From an uncultured Prevotella sp. (GTDB taxonomy: Bacteria; Bacteroidota; Bacteroidia; Bacteroidales; Bacteroidaceae), in NCBI GenBank assembly GCA_945827565.1, contig CALZNR010000090.1, positions 1-6,117 on the forward strand: a stretch of 6,117 nt of DNA. Direction: 5' to 3'. How positions within the stretch are numbered: the stretch's first letter is position 1; the number at the start of each line of letters is the position of its first letter. This document shows positions 1 through 6,117 of the stretch, in pieces. The notes under the pieces were generated by a model. That model made no database searches and was not told the DNA's origin. It worked only from the letters and a program-made list of their open reading frames with translations. The position numbers were made by a program, and so were the translations under genes.

Positions 1-204
1 GACCAATGGTTGCAGGGTGGTGGCTATCAGTCGTTCGTCTTGATCTAAATAAAGAAACACGTTCATCTCGTCACCAGGTTTGCAGCCTTTGGGCACATAC
101 CTTGTGGGCAACAATATCTCACCATGGTCTCCGCCATCCAGATACATGCCGAAGTCCACCTCTTTCACCACTTTGAGTAGGTTGTTTTTTCCAAGTTGTA
201 TCAT
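1..204 (-). CDS. cvfB: CvfB-like S1 RNA-binding protein, N-terminal 68 residues (3' end outside window)
   Basis: This is the first 68 codons of a gene that continues past the left edge. The start [19 protein letters not shown], followed by [13 protein letters not shown] and a YVP-GC-PGDE-V-YLD pattern, matches the first S1-type OB-fold of the CvfB/YitL family. Family members carry several S1 domains and a C-terminal winged helix, bind RNA, and are cytoplasmic; CvfB was described as a virulence-gene regulator in Staphylococcus. Some databases have labelled Bacteroidota members as GntR regulators. The ATG at 204-202 overlaps the TGA of the upstream ABC ATPase gene (203-201) as ATGA, which argues for this start and for translational coupling. 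No Shine-Dalgarno is visible; the leader is a CAA/ACA-rich stretch. The family call rests on the N-terminus only, and the cellular role here is unknown. Confidence 0.8.
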   Translation of the reverse strand, partial: MIQLGKNNLLKVVKEVDFGMYLDGGDHGEILLPTRYVPKGCKPGDEMNVFLYLDQDERLIATTLQPLV

Positions 205-875
205 TCTGTTGTTGTCAGGGTTGTTGTTTCAATGATGCCGTCGGCCATGTGTATGGTGCGGTCGGTGATGGATGCCAGATGCTCGTCGTGTGTCACGATT
301 ACGAAGGTTTGTCCGTATTCGTTGCGCAGGTCGAAGAACAGTTTGTGCAGTTCTTCCTTGTTTTTAGAGTCTAAGCTGCCCGATGGCTCGTCGGCAAAGA
401 TTACCGAAGGCTCGTTCATCAGTGCACGTGCCACAGCAATGCGTTGGTTCTCTCCGCCCGACAGTTCTCCGGGCTTGTGTGTTGCTCTGTCTTCCAGTCC
501 CAAAAACTTCAGCAGCATGGTGGCTCTATCCTTTGCCTTGGCAGTGCTTGTGCCTGCGATGAATGCAGGAATCATAATGTTTTCGATGGCTGTAAACTCT
601 GGCAGCAGTTGGTGAAACTGGAACACAAATCCAATCTCTTGATTGCGAAACTGCGACAGTTTTTTACTGCTGAGTTGCAGCGTATGGGTGTTGTTGATGA
701 TGATGTCGCCTTTGTCGGGCTGGTCTAATGTGCCCATAATCTGCAGTAGGGTGGTCTTGCCGGCTCCACTGGGTCCCACAATACTCACCACCTCTCCTTT
801 GTCAATGTGCAGGTCTATCCCTTTAAGCACTTTCAGTGTGCCGAAACTCTTTTCTATTCCTTGGATGTCTATCAT
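201..875 (-). CDS. lolD: LolD-type ABC transporter ATP-binding protein
   Basis: A complete 224-residue ABC ATPase of the MacB/LolD/FtsE class. Visible elements are Walker [10 protein letters not shown] (residues 34-42), Q-loop FVFQ (Q86), signature LSGGE (138-142), Walker B VIFADEP (158-164, catalytic E163), D-loop SGSLD (165-169) and the switch histidine H196 in VTHD. All catalytic residues are intact, and the length equals that of LolD. In LolCDE the ATPase powers extraction of lipoproteins from the inner membrane for transfer to LolA. The [11 protein letters not shown] run and the [15 protein letters not shown] segment are typical of LolD-like proteins. The residue after the signature glutamate is N143, where Q is usual. 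The C-terminus ends in a threonine-rich ETTTLTTTE. No permease gene lies next to it, so its membrane partner must be encoded elsewhere, and assignment to Lol rather than MacB-like export is inferred. It overlaps its neighbours by 4 bp on each side (ATGA), and no Shine-Dalgarno precedes its start. Confidence 0.9.
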   Translation of the reverse strand: MIDIQGIEKSFGTLKVLKGIDLHIDKGEVVSIVGPSGAGKTTLLQIMGTLDQPDKGDIIINNTHTLQLSSKKLSQFRNQEIGFVFQFHQLLPEFTAIENIMIPAFIAGTSTAKAKDRATMLLKFLGLEDRATHKPGELSGGENQRIAVARALMNEPSVIFADEPSGSLDSKNKEELHKLFFDLRNEYGQTFVIVTHDEHLASITDRTIHMADGIIETTTLTTTE

Positions 876-3016
876 GAGAAGTGTTTTTTAATCCAGTTGA
901 TAATCGGTGCGTATGCGCTCTCTTGTTCCAGATGTTGCGGTGCAGTGAAGGTCATGGTATCTTGCATCTGTCCGTTCTGATCAGGGTAAATAATCATCAG
1001 GTTGCATTGGGTGAAGGACTGCGTCAATTCCTTGGGCAGGTTTTCGAAGGCACGTTTGTACGATACCGTGCCGCTTCGTGCAGTGATAACCACCAGCAGA
1101 TGGTCGGCGTTTACTTTGGATTTCAGTTGTGTCAGTTCCATCCAGTGTGCCATGATTTCGTATTCTGCTCTCACCTCTGGATGTTTTTCCGTGAGATAGC
1201 GTGCTATCAGCGAGTGGGTGTTGGCCCTGCCGTGGAAGATGATTCTGCATCCCAGATTGCTTGCCAGTCGTGCCAGTCGCTCTATCCATCGATAGAATCC
1301 CGGTTCGTATTCAACTCTTGAAGGCACAGCCACTTGTATGCGTCTCAAGGTGTTGAGAGGCTGTTGGATGCGACAGATGATGATTTGTCGGTTGATGTCG
1401 CCGATAAGCCCCTGTGTGTAGGCACCCCAGAAGCTGTCGCCTGGCGAGGTGGGGCGGTGCAGTCCCATCACTATCTCACTGGCATCGTTCTCTTTAAAGG
1501 CGTGTTTGATGCCGTTGGCTATATTGGTGGCAAGTCGGCTTTGCGTCTGCATGCGCACATCGGCAGCATTGGCGGTATTTGTGGCGTGTTGCAGTATGCG
1601 TAGTCCTTTGGCACGGTTGCTGTTGCTGTCCACATTATCATACACCACGTTGATGCCTATCAGTCCGCGGTTCAATTTTTTGTTGCGCATCAGTATTGCC
1701 AGTTGCACCAAGTCGTCAGCATCTTCTGGATGTTGCAGTGGCAACATCATCTTCTCGTCATCACCTTGCTGTTCGGGTGATTGTGGCTCTTTCTGCTCTT
1801 TCAGCAATATACCTTGTGCTGCGTTTTCCACCACGATAGAACTGATGATACAGGTAAACAGAATCATCATCACCACACCGTTCAGCATGTTGACATCTAC
1901 AAGATAGCCGTCGGCCGTTTTCATATTGATGCCCACCATGGTCATGGCGATACCTCCTGCTGCGTGTGCCTCGGTAAGTCCGAACATGATGTGTGCACTG
2001 TGCCCCTTGATACGGAAGCTAAAGGCTGATATGTAGGCCGCCAATGCTTTTGTCACGGTGCCCGCCACCACCATACACAGTGCGATGAACAGGGTGCTGG
2101 TGCTATGGAAGAGCACGCTGATGTCAATAAGCATACCCACACCAATCAGGAAGTAGGGGATGAACAGCGCATTGCCTATAAACTCAATGCGGTTCATCAG
2201 AGGCGACACGCTGGGGATAAAACGGTTGAGTACCAGTCCTGCAATAAAGGCGCCAAAGATGCCCTCCAGTCCGCACAGGTCGGCAGCGGCAGCGCAGCAA
2301 AACAGCAGAGAAAGCACATAGATATAGAGCATCACCGAATCTGCAAACCTGCTGAAAAACCATCGGGTGAGACGGGGCAACAACAGCATTGCCACCACGC
2401 AGTACATCGCCACCTTGGTCAAAAACATCACCCAGAAGGTGATACCTATATTGCCGTCGCCATTGCCTATGCCCACTATTACAGCCAGTATAAGCAGCGA
2501 AAGAATCAGTGCAATCATTGATGAACCTACACTCAGCGCCACGCTGGGATGCTTCTGCAGTCCGTACTTGCATACAATGGGGTAGGCAATGAGTGTGTTT
2601 GATGACAGGATACACGCCAGCAACAGGGAGGCAAGAGAGGAATAGCCCAGCAGATAAATGCCCATGAAATAGCTGGTGACAAAGGGGATGATGAAGGTGA
2701 GCAATCCAAACAGGATGAAGTGGAAGCGTTTTTTCTTCAGATTGTTCAAATCCAGCTCCAAGCCTGCCAGAAACATGATGTAGAGCAAGCCCACACGCCC
2801 GAATAGTTCAAAGGAGCTGTCTCGCTCCAAAATGTTAAGTCCGTATTGCCCCACTGCCACACCTGCGAGCACCATGCCAATGATATGCGGAATACGCAGT
2901 TTTCCACAGACGATAGGTGCCATAAGGATGATGCAGAGCACCACAAAGAAAATCAGAGTGGGGTCGGTGATGGGGAAATAATGCAGCAAATCTGTCATCA
3001 TGTGTTGTGTTCTCAT
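872..3016 (-). CDS. CPA2-type cation/proton antiporter-like membrane protein with UspA-like C-terminal tail
   Basis: This large two-part protein has 714 residues from the ATG at 3016. Numbering here starts from an upstream in-frame GTG at 3052, which would add 12 residues. About 13 hydrophobic helices span residues 31-409. They include [17 protein letters not shown] and [16 protein letters not shown] near the start, and [13 protein letters not shown] (298-310) later, all typical of the KefB/NapA (CPA2) fold. A charged linker (about 418-435) leads to a cytoplasmic region with two universal-stress-protein-like halves (about 446-562 and 568-726); neither shows a clear canonical ATP-binding G-2X-G-9X-G(S/T) motif. 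The family exchanges Na+ or K+ for protons across the inner membrane, and the tail is probably regulatory. The helix expected to carry the DD, ND or QD pair reads [14 protein letters not shown] (177-190), with no acidic residue, so transport activity is uncertain. Starts at 3001 or 2998 are equally possible and closer to the remembered family N-terminus ([13 protein letters not shown]). It is the first gene of the operon, and its stop overlaps the ATPase start as ATGA. Confidence 0.88.
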   Translation of the reverse strand: MRTQHMMTDLLHYFPITDPTLIFFVVLCIILMAPIVCGKLRIPHIIGMVLAGVAVGQYGLNILERDSSFELFGRVGLLYIMFLAGLELDLNNLKKKRFHFILFGLLTFIIPFVTSYFMGIYLLGYSSLASLLLACILSSNTLIAYPIVCKYGLQKHPSVALSVGSSMIALILSLLILAVIVGIGNGDGNIGITFWVMFLTKVAMYCVVAMLLLPRLTRWFFSRFADSVMLYIYVLSLLFCCAAAADLCGLEGIFGAFIAGLVLNRFIPSVSPLMNRIEFIGNALFIPYFLIGVGMLIDISVLFHSTSTLFIALCMVVAGTVTKALAAYISAFSFRIKGHSAHIMFGLTEAHAAGGIAMTMVGINMKTADGYLVDVNMLNGVVMMILFTCIISSIVVENAAQGILLKEQKEPQSPEQQGDDEKMMLPLQHPEDADDLVQLAILMRNKKLNRGLIGINVVYDNVDSNSNRAKGLRILQHATNTANAADVRMQTQSRLATNIANGIKHAFKENDASEIVMGLHRPTSPGDSFWGAYTQGLIGDINRQIIICRIQQPLNTLRRIQVAVPSRVEYEPGFYRWIERLARLASNLGCRIIFHGRANTHSLIARYLTEKHPEVRAEYEIMAHWMELTQLKSKVNADHLLVVITARSGTVSYKRAFENLPKELTQSFTQCNLMIIYPDQNGQMQDTMTFTAPQHLEQESAYAPIINWIKKHFS

Positions 3017-3026
3017 GGTCTTCGAC

Positions 3027-3040
3027 TTGCAAAATTGCAA
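3027..3040. repeat. Paired self-complementary hexamer TTGCAA in divergent intergenic region
   Basis: TTGCAA occurs at 3027-3032 and again at 3035-3040, separated by AA. A third copy lies at 3086-3091, inside the rightward -7 box region. TTGCAA is its own reverse complement, so these could be half-sites for a dimeric regulator of the antiporter operon. They could also be chance, because TTTGCA is part of normal Bacteroidota -7 context. No known regulator is assigned. Confidence 0.3.
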
Positions 3041-3053
3041 AAAAAATACCACA

Positions 3054-3088
3054 TTTGAGCGTTAATTCTGCTAAAAGTTGTACTTTTG
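3054..3088 (+). promoter_or_regulatory. Bacteroidota-type promoter for asd
   Basis: TACTTTTG at 3081-3088 is a perfect match to the Bacteroidota -7 consensus TAnnTTTG. A TTTG at 3054-3057 can serve as the -33 box. The 23-bp gap between them is slightly longer than the roughly 19-21 bp usually seen, so the -33 assignment is weaker than the -7. Transcription would start near 3095, leaving a leader of about 85 nt before the asd ATG at 3181. No riboswitch fold was recognised in that leader. Confidence 0.6.
3073..3087. repeat. Inverted repeat AAAAGT-TGT-ACTTTT over the asd -7 box
   Basis: AAAAGT (3073-3078) and ACTTTT (3082-3087) form a perfect 6-bp inverted repeat with a 3-nt spacer. The right arm lies within the -7 box TACTTTTG. 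A protein bound here would block the rightward promoter, so an operator role is possible. The repeat is short and A/T-rich, so chance occurrence is a serious alternative. Confidence 0.3.
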
Positions 3089-3180
3089 CAACTAATTCAT
3101 CTCAAAATATTCCTATTCGAAATGTATTGGGGATGATTTAATGATAATCAAGCAGAAAATTTATAACGATATACAAAAAA

Positions 3181-4191
3181 ATGAAAGTAGCTATTGTTGG
3201 CGCAAGTGGCGCAGTGGGACAGGAGTTCCTGAGAGTTCTTGATGAAAGGAATTTTCCGATAGACGATCTCGTGTTGTTTGGTTCTTCCAGAAGTGCAGGT
3301 TCTAAATACACATTCCGTGGCAAGGAGTATGAGGTGAAGCTGTTGCAGCACAATGACGACTTCAAGGATGTGGATATCGCCTTCACTTCAGCAGGTGCCG
3401 GTACCTCCAAGGAGTTTGCTGCTGACATTACCAAGTATGGCGCAGTGATGATAGATAATTCCAGTGCTTTCCGTATGGATGACGATGTGCCCTTGGTGGT
3501 GCCCGAATGTAATGCTGCCGATGCGCTTAACAGGCCTCGTGGCATTATTGCCAACCCCAACTGTACCACTATTATGATGGTGGTGGTGTTGCAGCCCTTA
3601 GAGAATATCAGTCATATCAAGCGCATTCACATTGCCAGCTATCAGAGCGCCAGTGGAGCTGGTGCAGCAGCCATGGCAGAGTTGCAGCAGCAGTATGAGG
3701 AGATTTTGGAAAACAAACCCGTTACCGTCAAGAAGTTCCCTCATCAGCTGGCTTACAATGTAATCCCCCAGATTGATGTGTTCCAGCCCAATGGCTATAC
3801 CAAGGAAGAGATGAAGATGTTCAACGAGACCCGCAAAATCATGCACAGCGATGTGAAATGCTCTGCCATGTGTGTGCGTGTGTCTTCGCTCAGAGCACAT
3901 TCTGAGTCGGTGTGGATTGAAACAGAGAAGCCTATTTCTGTGGAAGAGGCACAGAAAGCTCTGGCTGCCGCTCCCGGCGTTACATTGCAGGATGACCCAG
4001 CCAATTTGGTTTATCCCATGCCTTTGGAAACAGCCGGCACCGATGATATTTATGTGGGCCGTGTGCGCCAAGATCTGTCAGACGAGTGTGGTCTCACCTT
4101 CTGGCTCAGTGGCGACCAAATACGCAAGGGTGCTGCGCTCAATGCAGTGCAGATTGCAGAGTACCTGATCAAGGTGGGCAATGTGAAATAA
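3181..4191 (+). CDS. asd: Aspartate-semialdehyde dehydrogenase
   Basis: A complete 336-residue enzyme of usual length. It reduces L-4-aspartyl phosphate to L-aspartate 4-semialdehyde with NADPH, the branch point toward diaminopimelate/lysine, threonine and methionine; it acts in the cytoplasm. The N-terminal Rossmann loop is [10 protein letters not shown] (residues 7-16), with a cofactor-phosphate-type segment FGSSRSAG (33-40). The catalytic cysteine is C128 in NPNCTT. The substrate region has SYQSASGAG (153-161, Q155), NETRKIMH (215-222) and [11 protein letters not shown], with the general base H240. The C-terminal signature is [18 protein letters not shown] (312-329). S235 replaces a proline common in RVP-type homologues; this is not expected to remove a catalytic residue. 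The ATG at 3181 is chosen because the GASGAVG loop then sits at the normal distance from the N-terminus; it is preceded by an A-rich tract and no Shine-Dalgarno. It is divergent from the antiporter operon, with two glycosyltransferase genes following closely. Confidence 0.97.
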   Translation: MKVAIVGASGAVGQEFLRVLDERNFPIDDLVLFGSSRSAGSKYTFRGKEYEVKLLQHNDDFKDVDIAFTSAGAGTSKEFAADITKYGAVMIDNSSAFRMDDDVPLVVPECNAADALNRPRGIIANPNCTTIMMVVVLQPLENISHIKRIHIASYQSASGAGAAAMAELQQQYEEILENKPVTVKKFPHQLAYNVIPQIDVFQPNGYTKEEMKMFNETRKIMHSDVKCSAMCVRVSSLRAHSESVWIETEKPISVEEAQKALAAAPGVTLQDDPANLVYPMPLETAGTDDIYVGRVRQDLSDECGLTFWLSGDQIRKGAALNAVQIAEYLIKVGNVK

Positions 4192-4245
4192 ATGGCTGCC
4201 ACAGCAGTAAGTGGCATTGGCTGTTAAGATATTTAACGCAGATAC

Positions 4246-5091
4246 ATGAAATGGTACGCTCCGTATCTTCAGACTTATGAGCGTCCGTTGGAGCAAGTGA
4301 GTCAGACTGTGTTGCAGCAGGTACGAACCAAGATTGCTGCCATGCAGTCTGATGCTCCTTTGGCATCTGTGATAGCCATAGCACATAATGAGGAGACACG
4401 CCTGCTGAGTTGTCTCCATTCGCTTTGCGACAACAAAGTGGATTTCCCAGTGGAACTCATTGTTGTCAATAATAACTCTACCGACGGAACAGAGCAGTTG
4501 CTCCAGCAATTGGGTGTATGCTATCATAACGAATCCCAAAAGGGACCTGGACATGCCCGTCAGTGCGGCTTGAACCATGCCAAAGGCTTGTTTCATCTGT
4601 GTATTGATTCCGACACGATTTACCCTCCCCACTATATCTCCACCATGGTGCATGCCCTGCAGCATAAGGGCGTGGCGTGTGCCTATGGCCTATGGAGCTT
4701 TATCCCCGATGAACGTCATTCTGCTCTGGGCTTATGGATGATAGAAACATTGCGCGACTGTTATCTGCGGCTTCAGCAAATACGTCGCCCAGAACTGAAC
4801 GTCAGAGGAATGGTGTTTGCCTTCAAAACAGAATTGGGACGCAAGGTGGGTTTCCGTACCGACATCATCAGGGGAGAGGATGGTTCGATGGCTTTGGCCA
4901 TGAAACCGTACGGAAAACTCAAACTCGTCACTTCACATCGTGCACGCCCCGTTACGGGCAATGGCACTATTTCGCAAGATGGCGGACTATGTGGCATGTT
5001 TGTGCGGCGTGCCAAGAAGGCACTACAAGGTTTTGGGGGATTGTTTGTTTCTAAAAAGCATTATGAAGACAGCGATGATAATCTGCTGTGA
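4246..5091 (+). CDS. Family 2 glycosyltransferase (GT-A fold)
   Basis: A complete 281-residue protein with an inverting GT2 catalytic domain. The domain starts at SVIAIAHNEE (41-50), after an N-terminal extension of about 40 residues. It continues with the nucleotide-binding NNNSTDGT (75-82), GPGHARQCGLNHA (100-112), the metal-binding DSD (121-123) in CIDSDT, and a late acidic motif GEDGSMAL (210-217) that probably supplies the catalytic base. No membrane helix is evident, so it is likely cytoplasmic or peripheral. The family moves a sugar from a nucleotide-sugar to a growing glycan; donor and acceptor cannot be read here. The ATG at 4246 is the start of the open frame and lacks a Shine-Dalgarno. 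It lies 54 nt after asd and 32 nt before another GT2 gene on the same strand, suggesting a shared transcript and role in cell-surface polysaccharide or glycoconjugate assembly. Arginine codons are mostly CGN (15 of 17). Confidence 0.92.
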   Translation: MKWYAPYLQTYERPLEQVSQTVLQQVRTKIAAMQSDAPLASVIAIAHNEETRLLSCLHSLCDNKVDFPVELIVVNNNSTDGTEQLLQQLGVCYHNESQKGPGHARQCGLNHAKGLFHLCIDSDTIYPPHYISTMVHALQHKGVACAYGLWSFIPDERHSALGLWMIETLRDCYLRLQQIRRPELNVRGMVFAFKTELGRKVGFRTDIIRGEDGSMALAMKPYGKLKLVTSHRARPVTGNGTISQDGGLCGMFVRRAKKALQGFGGLFVSKKHYEDSDDNLL

Positions 5092-5123
5092 CCACCATTC
5101 CACAATCAATACAAGCCGTGCCT

Positions 5124-6117
5124 ATGAAAAAAGTCTCCATCATCATTCCCATCTACAATGTAGAGAAGTATGTGGCCGAGTGTATCGACTCGGTAATCAA
5201 TCAAACGTGCTCCCATGCGCTGATTGAGTGCATACTGGTGGATGACTGTAGTCCCGACAAGTCCATGGAGATAGTTAGGGAGAGGATAGAAAAGTACCAG
5301 AAGCAGGGTGGAGAGATGGTCTTCAAAATGCTAAGACATGAAAAGAACGCTGGTCTCTCTGCAGCCCGTAACACGGGAATAAAACATGCCATGGGCGAGT
5401 TTCTGCTGTTTGTCGATTCTGATGATTATCTTTATCCTGAAAGCATTGCTACCTTCATGGCTTATCACAAACAATATCCGGATGCTGACATTCTCATAGG
5501 CAATCACTATGAGGAGGGACTGCAGGTGCTTAGATTTAAGTTTACTGGCCACAAGGTGGTCAGAGACAATAACCGTCTGTATGCAGGCACCCTATGCAAG
5601 TGGACGGCATGGAACTACTGTGTGAGGCGCAGCGTGGTAGAGGAACACCAACTACGCTTTGAAGAGGGCATATACTTTGAGGATAATGTGTTCAACTATT
5701 CGCTCATGTCGATGGTCAACTATGCTGTCATCTTTACAGAGAGAACCTATTTCTACCGAAAGAACGAGGGGGGTATCATACAGAAGGTAAGCCGGGAAAA
5801 AATCAACAAATGTGTGAACGACTATCTTCAAATCTTCCACTTGATGTCTGAGCGCCTTCAAGGCAGATGCTTCATTGGCAAAAGCATGAAGCTGTTTGTG
5901 TTGCTGATGTTTTTTACAGACTATCTGAATAGGAATGCAAGCGAAGTGGAGGGTTATGAAGAAAAGGTAAAGATGCTGGACGTAAGGAAGAGGGGACTGA
6001 TAAAGTCAAATCTGACACACGGTCATCTATTCCTGTTTTTGTTCTCTCTGCTGCTGGTCAATACATTCCATCGATTGACATGCTTTTATGCCATACGTCG
6101 CTGTTTTGACCATCTGG
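5124..6117 (+). CDS. EpsJ-like family 2 glycosyltransferase (3' end outside window)
   Basis: The frame is open from the ATG at 5124 to the right edge, giving 331 residues and no stop. The start MKKVSIIIPIYNVEKYVAEC is the classic GT2 beginning. It is followed by VDDCSPDKS (39-47), NAGLSAARNTGI (75-86) and the metal-binding VDSDD (97-101). A second acidic motif FEDNVF (185-190) resembles the catalytic ED in EpsJ/capsule-type enzymes. Beyond about residue 250 are hydrophobic stretches, FVLLMFF (258-264) and FLFLFSLLLV (303-312), that may attach the protein to the inner membrane. An in-frame GTG sits two codons upstream, but the ATG matches the family N-terminus. It probably extends an exopolysaccharide, capsule or O-antigen-like chain; sugar specificity is unknown. 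AGA/AGG make up 11 of 21 arginine codons, against 2 of 17 in the preceding gene, hinting at a different history. Confidence 0.92.
   Translation, partial: MKKVSIIIPIYNVEKYVAECIDSVINQTCSHALIECILVDDCSPDKSMEIVRERIEKYQKQGGEMVFKMLRHEKNAGLSAARNTGIKHAMGEFLLFVDSDDYLYPESIATFMAYHKQYPDADILIGNHYEEGLQVLRFKFTGHKVVRDNNRLYAGTLCKWTAWNYCVRRSVVEEHQLRFEEGIYFEDNVFNYSLMSMVNYAVIFTERTYFYRKNEGGIIQKVSREKINKCVNDYLQIFHLMSERLQGRCFIGKSMKLFVLLMFFTDYLNRNASEVEGYEEKVKMLDVRKRGLIKSNLTHGHLFLFLFSLLLVNTFHRLTCFYAIRRCFDHL

Noticed and set aside
196..615. 139-codon plus-strand open frame opposite the ABC ATPase gene
   Set aside because: It is fully antisense to an ATPase with all motifs intact, and its Ser/Val/Met-rich product shows no recognisable domain.
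2105..2521. 138-codon plus-strand open frame inside the antiporter gene
   Set aside because: It is antisense to transmembrane-coding sequence, and its His/Gln/Lys-rich product is what reversed hydrophobic codons give. There is no supporting motif.
3017..3052. Upstream in-frame GTG at 3052 as the antiporter start
   Set aside because: It would add MVFFLQFCKSKT, which does not resemble the family N-terminus and would push the start into the TTGCAA/promoter-like region. ATG codons at 3016, 3001 and 2998 fit better.
3033..3110. Leftward promoter candidates for the antiporter operon: CAATTTTG (minus strand, about 3040-3033) and TATTTTG (about 3109-3103)
   Set aside because: The first has one mismatch to TAnnTTTG, the second has one spacer base too few, and neither has a TTTG at the right distance upstream. 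A promoter must exist here, but it cannot be assigned.
3141..3242. 33-codon upstream frame in the asd leader overlapping the asd start, and a 4-codon frame at 3122-3136
   Set aside because: The sequence has no run of Lys, Thr or Met codons as in an attenuation leader and no hairpin pair. An ATG in an A/T-rich leader is expected by chance.
4198..4224. Possible terminator or attenuator: GCCAC/GTGGC (4198-4202 with 4211-4215), alternative ACAGC/GCTGT (4201-4205 with 4220-4224)
   Set aside because: Each stem is only 5 bp, with 8- and 14-nt loops and no following T-run. The stems overlap, but support is too weak to call a regulatory switch.
4192..4227. 11-codon frame starting directly after the asd stop
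   Set aside because: It is too short, its product (MAATAVSGIGC) has no recognisable feature, and nothing suggests it is translated.
4078..4665. 195-codon open frame on the minus strand across the asd/glycosyltransferase junction
   Set aside because: It lies antisense to two well-supported genes, and its translation (His-, Gln- and Cys-rich) resembles no family. It is a by-product of codon bias on the other strand.

Overview
The window looks like a chromosomal stretch from a member of the Bacteroidota, most likely a Prevotellaceae/Bacteroidaceae relative. The protein sequences read like Bacteroidales homologues. There are no Shine-Dalgarno sequences ahead of the starts, and leaders are A-rich. 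One upstream region carries a perfect Bacteroidota -7 box (TAnnTTTG form). The genus is an inference from remembered family resemblance, not from a search.

The left half (1-3016) is a minus-strand, tightly packed three-gene operon. Transcription runs right to left: a two-domain cation/proton antiporter-like membrane protein with a UspA-like cytoplasmic tail (872-3016), a LolD-type ABC ATPase (201-875), and the N-terminus of a CvfB-like S1 RNA-binding protein (204 to beyond position 1). Both junctions are 4-bp ATGA overlaps, so translation is probably coupled. A 164-bp divergent intergenic region (3017-3180) separates this operon from the right half. It holds a rightward promoter, a small inverted repeat over its -7 box and three copies of the self-complementary hexamer TTGCAA.

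The right half (3181-6117) is on the plus strand. It contains aspartate-semialdehyde dehydrogenase (asd, complete), a family 2 glycosyltransferase (complete) and a second, EpsJ-type family 2 glycosyltransferase that runs off the right edge. Gaps are 54 and 32 nt with no evident terminator or new promoter, so asd may be co-transcribed with the glycosyltransferases. Asd feeds lysine/diaminopimelate, threonine and methionine synthesis. The glycosyltransferases probably build a surface or secreted glycan, whose acceptor cannot be read from the sequence.

No RNA genes, CRISPR arrays, insertion sequences or integrase/attachment features were seen, and no clear novel system. The observations most worth a second look are the apparent loss of the transmembrane aspartate motif in the antiporter-like protein, the orphan LolD ATPase locked into a coupled operon with an antiporter and an RNA-binding protein, and the shift in arginine codon use between the two adjacent glycosyltransferases.
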